Shown: positions 1 through 6,097, counted from the stretch's first letter. The stretch is 10,619 nucleotides of DNA from Actinocrinis sp046724665 (GCA_046724665.1 JBKOWZ010000120.1:1-10619), one strand, 5' to 3'. Notes: generated by a model from the letters alone, not told the origin. Program-made: numbers and translations.

Positions 1-10
1 CACCGCCGCC

Positions 11-84
11 GCTTATCGATCATCATCGCGAATCGGTTTTCGCCCGGCCCGTGGCAATGGCGAATCAACGGGACACCGATAAGC
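11..84. repeat. Inverted and direct short repeats upstream of lsr2
   Basis: GCTTATCG at 11-18 is repeated inverted as CGATAAGC at 77-84. Between them GCGAATC occurs twice in direct orientation (28-34 and 60-66), 32 bp apart, or about three helical turns. GCGAA/TTCGC also forms a small inverted pair around 28-43. This stretch and the rest of 1-150 hold no convincing gene. It is less GC-rich than its surroundings, as expected for an Lsr2-bound control region. Autoregulation of lsr2 is an inference, and the repeats are short enough to be partly chance. Confidence 0.35.
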
Positions 85-150
85 CGCGGCAGGAAGGCGC
101 GGTGTTATCCTGGCGGGGATATCCGGTTTCCTCGAGAAAGCGCATGTTCC

Positions 151-489
151 ATGGCACGGAAAGTAGAAGTGACCCTCATCGACGACCTCGACGGCGGTGA
201 GGCCGACGAGACGGTCGCCTTCGGGCTGGACGGAACGCGCTACGAGATCGACCTGAGCTCGGCGAACGCCCAGAAGCTGCGCGACACGCTGGCGAAGTTC
301 ATCGACGCGGCGCGCCGGGACAAGGGCGGCCGCCAGCCCGCGCGCGGCGCGGCGCGCAAGGCCGCGGCCGCGGTCGGGCCGAACACCTCGGACGTGCGGG
401 AATGGGCCAAGGCCCAGGGATACGACGTGTCGGAGCGCGGCCGGGTGGCCAACGATCTGATCGTGAAGTTCCAGGAAGCGCACGGCTGA
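151..489 (+). CDS. lsr2: Lsr2 nucleoid-associated DNA-bridging protein
   Basis: This 112-residue protein has the standard length and two-domain plan of Lsr2, the actinobacterial H-NS-like silencer that bridges AT-rich and foreign DNA. The N-terminus (MARKVEVTLIDDLDGGEAD) and the FGLDG..YEIDLS stretch make up the beta-hairpin/helix oligomerisation domain (about 1-55). A basic Ala/Arg/Lys linker follows (55-76). The C-terminal DNA-binding domain (78-112) has the conserved Trp85 and the R96-G97-R98 AT-hook-like tripeptide that enters the minor groove. ATG at 151 gives the family-standard start. The upstream ATG at 143-145 is out of frame. The ribosome binding site is weak (GAGAAAG at 134-140). 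Actinomycetes often carry more than one lsr2 copy, so this may be the main copy or a paralogue. The gene converges on the DUF4916 gene. Confidence 0.96.
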   Translation: MARKVEVTLIDDLDGGEADETVAFGLDGTRYEIDLSSANAQKLRDTLAKFIDAARRDKGGRQPARGAARKAAAAVGPNTSDVREWAKAQGYDVSERGRVANDLIVKFQEAHG

Positions 490-526
490 CCCGAAATCGG
501 GCATATCCGTCCGCTTCCGCCCGGCC

Positions 527-550
527 GGACCTGCCGGAGAGTCCAGTTTT
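527..550 (+). terminator. Possible terminator after lsr2
   Basis: GGACCT at 527-532 can pair with AGAGTCC at 538-544 (one bulged A) around a GCCGG loop, followed by AGTTTTCTGG. It lies in the 66-bp gap between two convergent genes and has a modest T-tract. A smaller CCCG/CGGG hairpin sits just after the lsr2 stop (490-501). The stem is short, so confidence is low. Confidence 0.35.
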
Positions 551-555
551 CTGGT

Positions 556-1098
556 TCAGGTCAGGGCGCCGACATGAGCGAGCGCCTGCTTCAACAAGAC
601 GCCCTGACCGCCGGGCATATCCTGCTGCACTACGGATGACGCCGCTTCCCCCGGAGTGAACCAAACCAGATCAAGGGCGTCCTGCCGGGGGCGGCAGTCG
701 CCGGTCACCGGGACGATATAGGCGAGCGCGACGGCGTGCTGGCGCGGATCGTGGTACGGGGTTATCCCCTGAGTCGGGAAATACTCGGCCACGGTGAAAG
801 GCTGGAGCGAGGCCGGAATCCTCGGCAGCGCCACCGGGCCGAGGTCCTTCTCCAGGTGCCGCAGCAGCGCGTCGCGGATCCGCTCGTGGTGCATGACCCG
901 GCCGGAGACGAGGGTGCGGCTGACCGTCCCGTCCGGCCCGATGCGCAGCAGCAGCCCGACACTGGTCACTTCGCCGCTCTCGTCTACCCGCACCGGCACG
1001 GCTTCGACGTACAGGATCGGCAGATGCCCCCGCGCGCTGCGCAGTTCATCCGCGGAGAGCCAGCCGGGCGTCTTCTCGGTCTCGATCACGTCAGACAC
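556..1098 (-). CDS. DUF4916 / Nudix-fold family protein
   Basis: This 180-residue protein opens with a PGWLS..EL..ARG.LPILYVEAVPVRVDE pattern that I recognise from the actinobacterial DUF4916 group, annotated as Nudix-family. The Nudix box can be placed at residues 66-87 (GRVMHHERIRDALLRHLEKDLG): Gly66, Glu72, Arg80, Leu82 and Gly87 match GX5EX7REUXEEXGU. The metal-binding glutamates do not: position 16 of the box is His81, 19 is Lys84 and 20 is Asp85. Classical pyrophosphohydrolase activity is therefore doubtful, and the substrate is unknown. The start is GTG at 1098. No ribosome binding site is visible, but TACGAT lies six bases upstream, suggesting a leaderless mRNA. It is divergent from the hydrolase at 1175. 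Confidence 0.82.
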   Translation of the reverse strand: MSDVIETEKTPGWLSADELRSARGHLPILYVEAVPVRVDESGEVTSVGLLLRIGPDGTVSRTLVSGRVMHHERIRDALLRHLEKDLGPVALPRIPASLQPFTVAEYFPTQGITPYHDPRQHAVALAYIVPVTGDCRPRQDALDLVWFTPGEAASSVVQQDMPGGQGVLLKQALAHVGALT

Positions 1099-1104
1099 CG
1101 GCTG

Positions 1105-1110
1105 ATCGTA
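1105..1110 (-). promoter_or_regulatory. Candidate -10 box (leaderless) of the DUF4916 gene
   Basis: On the minus strand TACGAT is followed by six bases and then the GTG start at 1098, which would put the transcript start at or beside the start codon. No Shine-Dalgarno sequence is seen. No good -35 is found at 16-19 bp spacing (GACGCG at 17 bp), so the call rests on the -10 alone. Confidence 0.4.
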
Positions 1111-1162
1111 TCGTCAACACCTCGCTTCGCGTCGGGCGGCCGGATAAACCACCCGGCGCGGT

Positions 1163-1168
1163 TACGCT
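1163..1168 (+). promoter_or_regulatory. Candidate -10 box (leaderless) of the hydrolase gene
   Basis: TACGCT is followed by six bases (CGGATC) and the ATG at 1175, with no Shine-Dalgarno sequence. This mirrors the divergent gene 76 bp away. The -35 is poor (CCGGAT at 17 bp). Confidence 0.4.
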
Positions 1169-1174
1169 CGGATC

Positions 1175-1843
1175 ATGCAGACCTACGTCGCGACGCCGCT
1201 CGGCGACGCCCGGCTCACCACGTTCCCCGCGGCGGGACGCCGCCGCACCGTGCTCGTTCTCGGGCACGGCGCGGGCGGCGGCGTCGAAGCGGCCGACCTG
1301 CAAGCGCTCGCCGCCGCGCTTCCGGCGCACGGTGTCGAGGTCGCGCTGGTCGAGCAGCCCTGGCGCGTCGCGGGCAAGCGGATCGCGCCGGCGCCGAAGA
1401 CGCTCGACGTGGCGTGGCGGGCGGTGCTCGACTACGTACACGAGCAAGCCGCGGCCGCTGCCGACGACACGGCCGCCGCACCGGTCGTGGTCGGCGGCCG
1501 CAGCGCGGGTGCACGCGTCGCGTGCCGCACCGGCCTGGAGACCGGGGCCGTCGCAGTCCTCGCGCTCGCCTTCCCGCTGCATCCGCCCGGCAAGCCGGAG
1601 AAGTCGCGATCCGGCGAACTCACCGGCACCGGCCTGCCCACCCTGGTCGTCCAGGGCGCGGCCGACCCCTTCGGCACCCCGCCGGAATTCCCCGCGCTGC
1701 CCGACACGCACCGCCTCGTCGCCCTGCCCGCGGGCAACCACGACTTCGCGGTGCGCAAGGATCAGGCGCCGGTCCTCGACCTGCTGACCGGCGCCGTCGC
1801 CGCGTGGATCGGGGACCTCGCCAGCGTCAGCTCGCGGCGGTGA
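1175..1843 (+). CDS. Alpha/beta hydrolase (KANL3/Tex30-type, dienelactone-hydrolase-like)
   Basis: This 222-residue cytosolic alpha/beta hydrolase has the whole catalytic layout in order. VLVLGHGAGGG (26-36) is the oxyanion region, G-R-S110-A-G the nucleophile elbow, GAAD164PFG the acid and GNH189DF the general base. The G-x-GAGGG loop and short length fit the KANL3/Tex30-like group of small hydrolases (the Abhydrolase_11 type). They are usually annotated as dienelactone-hydrolase-like, and their substrates are mostly unknown. There is no signal peptide. The ATG at 1175 is preceded by TACGCT six bases upstream, suggesting leaderless expression. Its last 17 bases overlap the end of the convergent reductase gene. 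An ester or carboxylester substrate is an inference from the fold. Confidence 0.88.
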   Translation: MQTYVATPLGDARLTTFPAAGRRRTVLVLGHGAGGGVEAADLQALAAALPAHGVEVALVEQPWRVAGKRIAPAPKTLDVAWRAVLDYVHEQAAAAADDTAAAPVVVGGRSAGARVACRTGLETGAVAVLALAFPLHPPGKPEKSRSGELTGTGLPTLVVQGAADPFGTPPEFPALPDTHRLVALPAGNHDFAVRKDQAPVLDLLTGAVAAWIGDLASVSSRR

Positions 1844-2438
1844 ACCGGCCGCGGCGGTGCGCGGGCCGCTCGATCTCGTCGATCAACGCGACCGCGTAGT
1901 CCTCCGCGGAGATCGAGTCGCCGACCGGCGAGTCGGTGCCGGACACGTAGACGCCGGTGCGCTCGCCGGGGTGGATCACCGGCGCCGGGGAGAAGAACGT
2001 CCAATCGACACCCTCGCCGAGCCCGCGCACGTATTCCAGCGCCTCCGCGCCGATCAGAGCCTCGGCCCGGTAGATCTCCGGGAATTCGGGGTGGTCGAGC
2101 AGCAGCTTGCCGTCCACGAGCAGCGAGCCGGCCCCGCCCACGACGATCAGCCGCGCCGAGCCGAGCGTCTCGGCCAGATTGCGCAGGTGCGCGAGGTACT
2201 CGCGGCGGTCGCCTCCGGTGCGGCTCGGCCCGATCGCCGAGACGACGACGTCCACCTCGCCGGCGATGCGCGCGGTGAGGCCCGTGTCACCGGCGTCGCC
2301 CTTCACCGCCTGGACCTCGGCCGGCAGCGGGCCGCCCGAACGGGTGATGCCGATCACCTCGTGGCCGCGGGACAGTGCCTCGGCCACCACCCGGCTGCCG
2401 ATCATGCCCGTCGCCCCGTAGACCGCGATCTTCGCCAT
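1827..2438 (-). CDS. NAD(P)-binding atypical SDR / epimerase-like reductase
   Basis: This 203-residue protein has a Rossmann nucleotide-binding start, MAKIAVYGATGMIG, with the GxTGxxG glycines at 8, 11 and 14. A strand-end Arg/Ser pair (ITRSGG) at the second strand suggests NADPH rather than NADH. VDVVVSAIGPS and ARLIVVGGAGSLLV are the next strands, and the WTFFSPAPVIHPGERTG region forms the substrate side. This is the NAD(P)H-binding atypical SDR family (PF13460-like), close to stress-linked proteins of the YwnB/YhfK class. ATG at 2438 was chosen over a longer frame because the Rossmann strand begins there and GAGGAG (2449-2454) is ten bases upstream. It is the last gene of a probable operon with the two genes to its right (54- and 62-bp gaps). 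Its substrate is unknown. Confidence 0.88.
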   Translation of the reverse strand: MAKIAVYGATGMIGSRVVAEALSRGHEVIGITRSGGPLPAEVQAVKGDAGDTGLTARIAGEVDVVVSAIGPSRTGGDRREYLAHLRNLAETLGSARLIVVGGAGSLLVDGKLLLDHPEFPEIYRAEALIGAEALEYVRGLGEGVDWTFFSPAPVIHPGERTGVYVSGTDSPVGDSISAEDYAVALIDEIERPAHRRGRFTAAS

Positions 2439-2492
2439 GTCGCTATCGCTCCTCTTGCGCTCACGTAGCGACGATGATCTCACCCTCGGGTC

Positions 2493-2852
2493 TCATCCGC
2501 GCCGCCACCGGTTCCAGTCCTCGACGCGTTCAACTGAGATGGCCGTGACTGTAGTCCCGGCGGGATGCGCGGTGGCGACGGTGCCGAACAGCGCCCGCCG
2601 GATCGAGCGGGGCCGGCCGGGCATCGCCGGCCCCTCCTCGGTCTGGACCACCTCGTAGCTCGGCGAGCCCGGGCTGCCGAGCAGGTAGTACTGGCCGGGC
2701 GCGACCCGTTCCGGCGGCACGGAGAGCGAGAACCGCGTGGAGCGCGGCACGATCGCCTCGGCCAGCGTCAACGGCGGCGCGTCCGCCACGGCGGTGAACA
2801 GATAGCCGCCGCGGTCCGCCTGACCCTCGGCTTCGAGCTCGGATTCGTCCAC
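2493..2852 (-). CDS. Small beta-rich hypothetical protein (phage/surface-type repeat module)
   Basis: This 119-residue protein has a GTG start, no signal peptide and no membrane segment. An in-frame stop at 2895-2897 limits the start, and GTG at 2852 is the first usable codon. A GGAG lies about 14 bases upstream, farther than usual. Residues about 28-105 resemble a beta module seen in many phage virion and surface proteins: TLAEAI, a strand of SLSVPP, a G-YYLLG turn, then an R-x-LFGT-x-x-x-AHPAGT end that matches the common RG-x-x-GT-x-x-x-H-x-x-G signature. That likeness is by eye. No function is known to me. It sits between the AhpD-like and reductase genes, so it is probably co-transcribed with them. 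Confidence 0.7.
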   Translation of the reverse strand: MDESELEAEGQADRGGYLFTAVADAPPLTLAEAIVPRSTRFSLSVPPERVAPGQYYLLGSPGSPSYEVVQTEEGPAMPGRPRSIRRALFGTVATAHPAGTTVTAISVERVEDWNRWRRG

Positions 2853-2914
2853 GTGCCGTCCAGTCCGCTCCGGTCCCGAATACGCCCGGCAGGGTTACCG
2901 CCCGACCGCCCGAC

Positions 2915-3460
2915 CTACAGCCCGGGTGCGGGCTGGATGTCGAGTTCGGTACCGGCGTAGTGGTTGTAGTAGTTCGTGTACAGGTTCGCCGCCACATGCG
3001 CGAACAGCTCGGCCAGCTCGGTGTCGCTCCAGCCGGCCGTCTGCGCCTGCTTCCACGCCGCGTCGGACACGTCGCCGACGTTGGCGGTGATCTCGCGGGC
3101 CAGGTCGAGCAGCGCGGCCAGCTTCGGGTCGAAGTCGATCTCGCCCTTGCGGATCGCGACGGCCTGCTCCTCGGTGAAGCCGGCCGCCACCGCGGAGAGG
3201 GTGTGCGCGGACTGACAGTAGCGGCAGCCGTCCTGGGCGCCGACGGCGAGGGCGATCGCCTCCTTGATCCGCGTGTCAAAGGTCGAATGCCGCGCGATCG
3301 CGAGGTTCATCGCGTCGTACGCTTCGAGCACGATCGGAGCGTGCGCCATCCCCGCGTATATGTTGCGCGGCCGTCCGTTGTTCCGCCTGGCATACTTCTC
3401 CAGCGTTCCGCGGACCGCTTCGGGCGCGTCGTCCACGGTGTGAACAGGGATTCTCGGCAT
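2915..3460 (-). CDS. AhpD/carboxymuconolactone decarboxylase-family peroxidase
   Basis: This 181-residue all-helical protein has the active-site motif E67....GC79RYC82QSAH86. The CxxC pair, the His four residues on and the upstream Glu are the catalytic set of AhpD-like alkylhydroperoxidases (CMD family), which reduce peroxides with thiol donors. The family forms trimers or hexamers in the cytosol. Helix pairs before (APIVLEAYDAMNLAI) and after (ELAELFAHVAANLYTNYYNH) complete the fold. ATG at 3460 was chosen over the longer in-frame start at 3511 because AGGAGG (3469-3474) lies eight bases upstream and MPRIP fits the family start. It is the first gene of the unit that includes 2493-2852 and 1827-2438. 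It faces away from the methyltransferase across 107 bp. A redox-stress role is an inference. Confidence 0.93.
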   Translation of the reverse strand: MPRIPVHTVDDAPEAVRGTLEKYARRNNGRPRNIYAGMAHAPIVLEAYDAMNLAIARHSTFDTRIKEAIALAVGAQDGCRYCQSAHTLSAVAAGFTEEQAVAIRKGEIDFDPKLAALLDLAREITANVGDVSDAAWKQAQTAGWSDTELAELFAHVAANLYTNYYNHYAGTELDIQPAPGL

Positions 3461-3468
3461 GAGCACGT

Positions 3469-3474
3469 CCTCCT
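3469..3474 (-). promoter_or_regulatory. Ribosome binding site of the AhpD-like gene
   Basis: A full AGGAGG on the minus strand, eight bases before ATG 3460, decides that start. It is the strongest Shine-Dalgarno sequence I found in the window. The rest of 3461-3567 must hold divergent promoters, but I could not place a convincing -35/-10 pair for either gene. Confidence 0.8.
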
Positions 3475-3567
3475 CTGGCCAATTTCGGGCAACCGCTGCC
3501 ACGATAGCCAACCGGAGACGATCCGAATGTCTTCCTGCTTGCCGCCAGCGGACCGAGGAGGGTCGCC

Positions 3568-4212
3568 ATGACGGGCCCGCGACGCGCGCACCCGCTCTTC
3601 GCGCGCTACTACGCGAAGATCAGCCCGGCGATGGACCGCGGCGGGATGGCCGAGCACCGCGCCCGGCTGCTCTCCGGCCTGGCCGGGACGGTGATCGAGG
3701 TCGGCTGCGGCAACGGCCTCAACTTTCCGCACTATCCCGCGACGGTGACCCACGTGTTGGCCGTGGAGCCCGACCCGTACCTGCGCACGCTCGCCGAGCG
3801 GGCCGCGCAGCGGGCGGCGGTGCCGATCAACGTCGTCGATGCGGTCGCCGAGCGGCTTCCGGCCAGCGACAGCACTCTGGACGCCGCGGTCGTCTGCCTG
3901 GTGCTGTGTTCGGTGCCTGAGCAGGAGGCGGCGCTGAGCGAGTTGCACCGCGTCGTGAAGCCGGGCGGGCAGCTGCGCTTTCTCGAGCATGTACGCGCCG
4001 CGAGCCCCGCCTTCGTGCGGATTCAGCGTGCTGTGGACGCGACGTTCTGGCCGTTCGTCGCCGGGGGCTGCCACACCAGCCGCGACACGGCGGCCGCGAT
4101 CAGCCGGGCCGGCTTCACGCTCGGGCAGGTCACGCACTTCGACTTCCCGGAATCCCGGCTGCGCTCCCCCGCCACGCCGCACATCCTGGGCACCGCCACC
4201 CGCGACGCTTAG
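3568..4212 (+). CDS. Class I SAM methyltransferase, METTL7/TMT1-like
   Basis: This 214-residue methyltransferase has motif I EVGCGNG (44-50), the acidic end of the second strand AVEP (65-68), the VVCLVLCSV strand (108-116) and VVKPGG..RFLEHV (129-142). The combination LVLCSV..QE.AL.E..RV.KPGG...F.EHV, followed by FWPFVAGGCHTSRDT, is the pattern of METTL7/TMT1 proteins. The human members methylate thiols, including hydrogen sulfide. Simple UbiE-like enzymes lack the GGCxxxR segment. There is no N-terminal membrane anchor like that of the human forms, so it is probably soluble. GGAGGG (3557-3562) lies five bases before the ATG. The divergent AhpD-like gene also concerns thiols. Thiol methylation here is an inference, and a lipid or small phenol is an alternative substrate. 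Confidence 0.88.
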   Translation: MTGPRRAHPLFARYYAKISPAMDRGGMAEHRARLLSGLAGTVIEVGCGNGLNFPHYPATVTHVLAVEPDPYLRTLAERAAQRAAVPINVVDAVAERLPASDSTLDAAVVCLVLCSVPEQEAALSELHRVVKPGGQLRFLEHVRAASPAFVRIQRAVDATFWPFVAGGCHTSRDTAAAISRAGFTLGQVTHFDFPESRLRSPATPHILGTATRDA

Positions 4213-4225
4213 CAACTGATCCACT

Positions 4226-4243
4226 ACCACACGTTCGCGTGGT
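4226..4243 (+). terminator. Weak UUCG hairpin after the methyltransferase gene
   Basis: ACCACACG-TTCG-CGTGGT can pair with a two-base bulge around a stable UUCG loop, 14 bases after the stop at 4212. A short TTT follows. It is a possible terminator between two same-strand genes. Confidence 0.3.
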
Positions 4244-4258
4244 TTGGCGGTTGCCGCG

Positions 4259-4287
4259 CCGACAGGCGCAGAATGATCGACTACGGT
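4259..4287 (+). promoter_or_regulatory. Candidate promoter of the anchored secreted protein
   Basis: CCGACA (4259-4264, four of six matches to TTGACA) and TACGGT (4282-4287) are 17 bp apart. Eight bases separate the -10 box from ATG 4296. No Shine-Dalgarno sequence precedes the ATG, so the transcript may be leaderless or have a 1-2 base leader. Confidence 0.45.
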
Positions 4288-4295
4288 CCGTAAAC

Positions 4296-5195
4296 ATGAA
4301 GCGTGCCGGACCGCTCGTCTTCAGCGCGATGTCGCTCGCCTCGCTCGCGGCGTTCGCATTCATCGGTACGGGAGCCGCCGCGCCGCGCGCAGGTCACCTC
4401 GCGCGACTCGCGGACCTTTCGGTCAACGGATCCGCAAGCATGTCGGACCGCTCCCCCGGCGGCGCGAGCGGCAAGGGGTTCAGCGTCACCCTGACATACG
4501 AGGTGACGAACGAGAGCACGCTGCCCGTCCTCGGCATCACTGCGCGCGGGGCGCTCTATCAGGGCATCGATACGGTCGCACTGACCGGCAGCCCGCTGAC
4601 ATCGTTCGACTGCCCGATCCAGGGCGCGGGCGCGGGGTTGAGCGGCGGCGCGCTGCTGTGGCTGGGACCCGGGGCTTCGGCGGTGTGCTCCGCGACGCTC
4701 GATCTGGTTCCGGGTTCTTACACGGCCTGGCTGACAGCGTCCGGATACGCCCTGCGTGACTGGCCTTCGCCGAACGCCGTCGGGTATGCCGAGCCGGACT
4801 CGCAGCCGACGCCAGGCTCGGACTCGTCGTGCCCGGCGGTCCTCTTCCCCGTCAACGCGCCGTGTCCGCTGCGGACGGTGTCGGCGCGGGGCGCCGTGCC
4901 GTTGTATCGGCCTGAGCCGGTCAGCCCGCCTCCGCCTGCGACGCCGTCACCACTGCCGTCGCTGTCACCATCTCCGGGGCCGCCTGCACCGTCACCGTCG
5001 CAGTCCGCCGTGGCCCCGTTCCTCACCTCGCCGCGACCAGGCCTCACCACGAGCCCTGCGATGAGTCCACTGAGCCTCGAACGGATGCCGGTGGCGCTGC
5101 CGACCCGGCCCCAGCAGTCCATCCGGCTGACCGTCCTGGTCGTGATCGTGCCCGCTGTGTCCGCCGCCGCGGCCGCCCTCGGCCGGCGCCGCTGA
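4296..5195 (+). CDS. Secreted, C-terminally membrane-anchored protein of unknown function
   Basis: This 299-residue protein has three parts. It begins with a signal peptide (MKR, then a hydrophobic run to about residue 25 and AAAP near 30). A mature domain follows (about 36-185) with Ig/DUF11-like beta features such as FSVTLTYEVTNES and LLWLGPGASAVC. It has four cysteines (106, 131, 169, 180) that could form two disulfides. A Pro/Ser/Thr wall-spanning region (about 196-265) leads to one hydrophobic helix (277-296) with a terminal RRR. There is no LPxTG sortase motif, so a membrane anchor is likely. ATG 4296 was preferred over GTG 4239 because the signal peptide begins there. The stop overlaps the ribosome binding site of the next gene. 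I do not recognise the family. Confidence 0.82.
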   Translation: MKRAGPLVFSAMSLASLAAFAFIGTGAAAPRAGHLARLADLSVNGSASMSDRSPGGASGKGFSVTLTYEVTNESTLPVLGITARGALYQGIDTVALTGSPLTSFDCPIQGAGAGLSGGALLWLGPGASAVCSATLDLVPGSYTAWLTASGYALRDWPSPNAVGYAEPDSQPTPGSDSSCPAVLFPVNAPCPLRTVSARGAVPLYRPEPVSPPPPATPSPLPSLSPSPGPPAPSPSQSAVAPFLTSPRPGLTTSPAMSPLSLERMPVALPTRPQQSIRLTVLVVIVPAVSAAAAALGRRR

Positions 5196-5207
5196 AGGAG
5201 CGAATCC

Positions 5208-5981
5208 GTGCCCGTGGTACTGACCGCACTGGCCGCCGTCGCCGTCGCCGCCGCGATCGGCGCGCTGAGCCTGCACGCGCGCACCCGGCTGTTCCGGCAG
5301 CGTGCCCGGCACGGCGACGAGCGGGCGAAGGACGCGCAGGACATCGCCGGCTATGTGACCACCATGGTCGGGATCTTCTACGCGCTGATCGTCGGCCTCT
5401 CGCTGGTCTCGGTCTGGGAGAACCGGGACTCGGCGTCGCAGAACTCGCGGGCCGAGGCGTCCGGGCTGCGCGAGGTCTACCTGGTCGCCGCGGCCCTGCC
5501 CCCGGCGCCGCGAACGCAGATCCAGGCCGACACGATCGCGTACGCACGCTACGTCGAGTCCGTGGAGTGGCCGGCCATGCAGAGCGGCATGCCGCTGCCC
5601 GGGAGCGGCACGGCCCTACTCACCGCGCTGCACCACGCGATCGGCTCGGTCCAGCCGGCCGTGCCGGCGCAGAGCCTCGCGATCTCCGAGATCAACACCC
5701 AGATCAGCGCGGTGGACGCGGCGCGCGCCGGACGTGCGAACGCCGCGGCCCTGCGCATGCCCGCGCTGCTCTGGCTGGGCCTGAGCCTCGGCGGAACGCT
5801 CACCGTGGCGCTGGCCTTCACGCACAGCATGGAGCGCCACCTGGGCCACCTGACCATGATCGTGAGCCTGACCAGCCTGATCGGCTTCGTCATGACCCTG
5901 ATCTACCTGGTGAACAACCCCTTCGCCCCCGGCCTGGGCGTCGGCCCGGACGCCTTCACGTCCGCGTTCCGATCCAGCTGA
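5208..5981 (+). CDS. DUF4239 (bestrophin-like) integral membrane protein
   Basis: This 257-residue protein has the plan of DUF4239: one N-terminal helix (3-22), a cytoplasmic basic stretch with an HGDERAKDAQDIAGY motif, a second helix (about 48-70) and an extended helical soluble segment (75-180). A helical hairpin (about 183-205 and 215-236) and an NNPFAPG motif follow. The ENRDSASQNSRAEASGLREVY segment after helix two is typical of the family. Some DUF4239 proteins are called bestrophin-like, so an anion channel role is possible but unproven. The start is GTG at 5208. AAGGAG (5195-5200) overlaps the stop of the upstream secreted-protein gene, so the two are very probably one coupled transcript. 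An envelope partnership between them is an inference. Confidence 0.85.
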   Translation: MPVVLTALAAVAVAAAIGALSLHARTRLFRQRARHGDERAKDAQDIAGYVTTMVGIFYALIVGLSLVSVWENRDSASQNSRAEASGLREVYLVAAALPPAPRTQIQADTIAYARYVESVEWPAMQSGMPLPGSGTALLTALHHAIGSVQPAVPAQSLAISEINTQISAVDAARAGRANAAALRMPALLWLGLSLGGTLTVALAFTHSMERHLGHLTMIVSLTSLIGFVMTLIYLVNNPFAPGLGVGPDAFTSAFRSS

Positions 5982-5990
5982 CGCACCAGC

Positions 5991-6035
5991 CGGCGTACGC
6001 CGATTTTCGGCGGAATTCGGCGGTGTTCGCCGACG
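5991..6035. repeat. Palindrome and short-repeat cluster between 5982 and 6104
   Basis: CGGCGTACGCCG (5991-6002) is a perfect 12-bp palindrome. It merges with GCCGA-TTT-TCGGC (5999-6011). Next come three 10-bp units starting TTCGSCG (6006-6015, 6016-6025, 6026-6035), the first two matching at eight of ten bases. A second CGTACG occurs at 6034-6039. The cluster could be a terminator for the DUF4239 gene, an operator for the next gene, or both. No -35/-10 pair is clear in this gap. Confidence 0.45.
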
Positions 6036-6090
6036 TACGGAATCCGCGACGCCGACCCGGCCGGCCGCCACCATGGTCGCACCTCCCCGT

Positions 6091-6097
6091 GAAAGGA
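6091..6097 (+). promoter_or_regulatory. Ribosome binding site of the Tyr-rich secreted protein
   Basis: GAAAGGA lies seven bases before ATG 6105 and supports this start. The CCACCATGG at 6068-6076 is not a better one. Confidence 0.7.

Noticed and set aside
736..1899. Long open frame on the plus strand
   Set aside because: It runs antisense to the DUF4916 gene and out of frame through the hydrolase. Its translation is Arg/Ala-rich with no family pattern, the usual shadow of GC-rich coding DNA.
2439..2483. Longer N-terminus for the NAD(P)-binding reductase
   Set aside because: The extension contains the ribosome binding site and precedes the first Rossmann strand.
3461..3511. Longer N-terminus for the AhpD-like protein
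   Set aside because: The AGGAGG eight bases before ATG 3460 would fall inside the coding region, and the extra residues do not fit the family.
4239..4295. GTG 4239 as start of the anchored secreted protein
   Set aside because: It would put 19 polar residues before the signal peptide and lies in a hairpin. ATG 4296 gives a standard signal peptide and sits after a candidate promoter.
4925..5005. Possible DNA repeat in the Pro/Ser stretch
   Set aside because: The CCG/TCA-rich pattern follows from low-complexity codons of the protein stalk and shows no fixed repeat unit.
6068..6076. CCACCATGG, a Kozak-like start
   Set aside because: Eukaryotic context has no meaning here; there is no ribosome binding site before it and the frame has no recognisable protein.
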